DNA from: Pseudomonadota bacterium
GTDB lineage: Bacteria > Pseudomonadota > Alphaproteobacteria > Rhizobiales > Beijerinckiaceae
Reading direction: 5' to 3'
NCBI GenBank assembly: GCA_023452965.1
Contig: JAEXUU010000709.1
Span: 1-5,985 of the forward strand
Length of the DNA stretch: 5,985 nucleotides
Position numbers and translations under genes: made by a program
The notes under the pieces: generated by a model
The model's database searches: none
Told to the model about the DNA's origin: nothing
Seen by the model: the letters and a program-made list of their open reading frames with translations, nothing else
Part shown: positions 5,954 through 5,985 of the stretch, one piece after another
Layout: each line of letters begins with the position of its first letter
How positions within the stretch are numbered: the first letter of the stretch is position 1

Positions 5954-5985
5954 GGCAGCAACGCGAGACGAGTCGGGGGCGCCCC

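Overview
The window is high-GC DNA coding for seven genes with no mobile elements, RNA genes or CRISPR. The protein sequences and gene order point to an alphaproteobacterium of the Hyphomicrobiales (Rhizobiales); Bosea- or Methylobacterium-like lineages are my best guess from memory, not a proven assignment. The core, ubiB-ubiE reading leftward and mutM reading rightward with an enoyl-CoA hydratase further on, is the conserved chromosomal block that in many Rhizobiales lies next to rpsT and dnaA. The right edge of the window may therefore be close to rpsT/dnaA.

Layout from left to right: (1) the 3' part of a peroxiredoxin-like (PRX_like1) gene on the plus strand, cut by the window edge at base 1; (2) ubiB on the minus strand, converging on it with a 22-nt gap; (3) a 145-nt ubiE-ubiB spacer occupied by an extragenic palindromic element made of two perfect 9-bp hairpins facing each other; (4) ubiE on the minus strand, starting with GTG; (5) a 96-nt divergent control region with overlapping inverted repeats; (6) mutM on the plus strand; (7) a chloramphenicol-phosphotransferase-like P-loop kinase 8 nt after mutM; (8) an SRPBCC/AHSA1-type gene on the minus strand whose stop codon directly abuts that of the kinase gene; (9) a 180-nt divergent spacer; (10) an enoyl-CoA hydratase on the plus strand with a strong ribosome binding site. 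The last 32 bases (5954-5985) hold nothing I can call.

UbiE and UbiB work together in ubiquinone synthesis: UbiE is the C-methyltransferase and UbiB the membrane-linked atypical kinase/ATPase that supports the pathway. MutM repairs oxidised guanine, and the peroxiredoxin-like protein fits an oxidative-stress theme, although that grouping is inference. The kinase-like gene and the SRPBCC gene look like an insertion into an otherwise conserved neighbourhood (mutM next to enoyl-CoA hydratase).

I see no convincing undescribed multi-gene system. The most interesting sequence-level signal is the paired-hairpin element between ubiE and ubiB. All four differences between its two arms are compensated, so both hairpins remain perfect.
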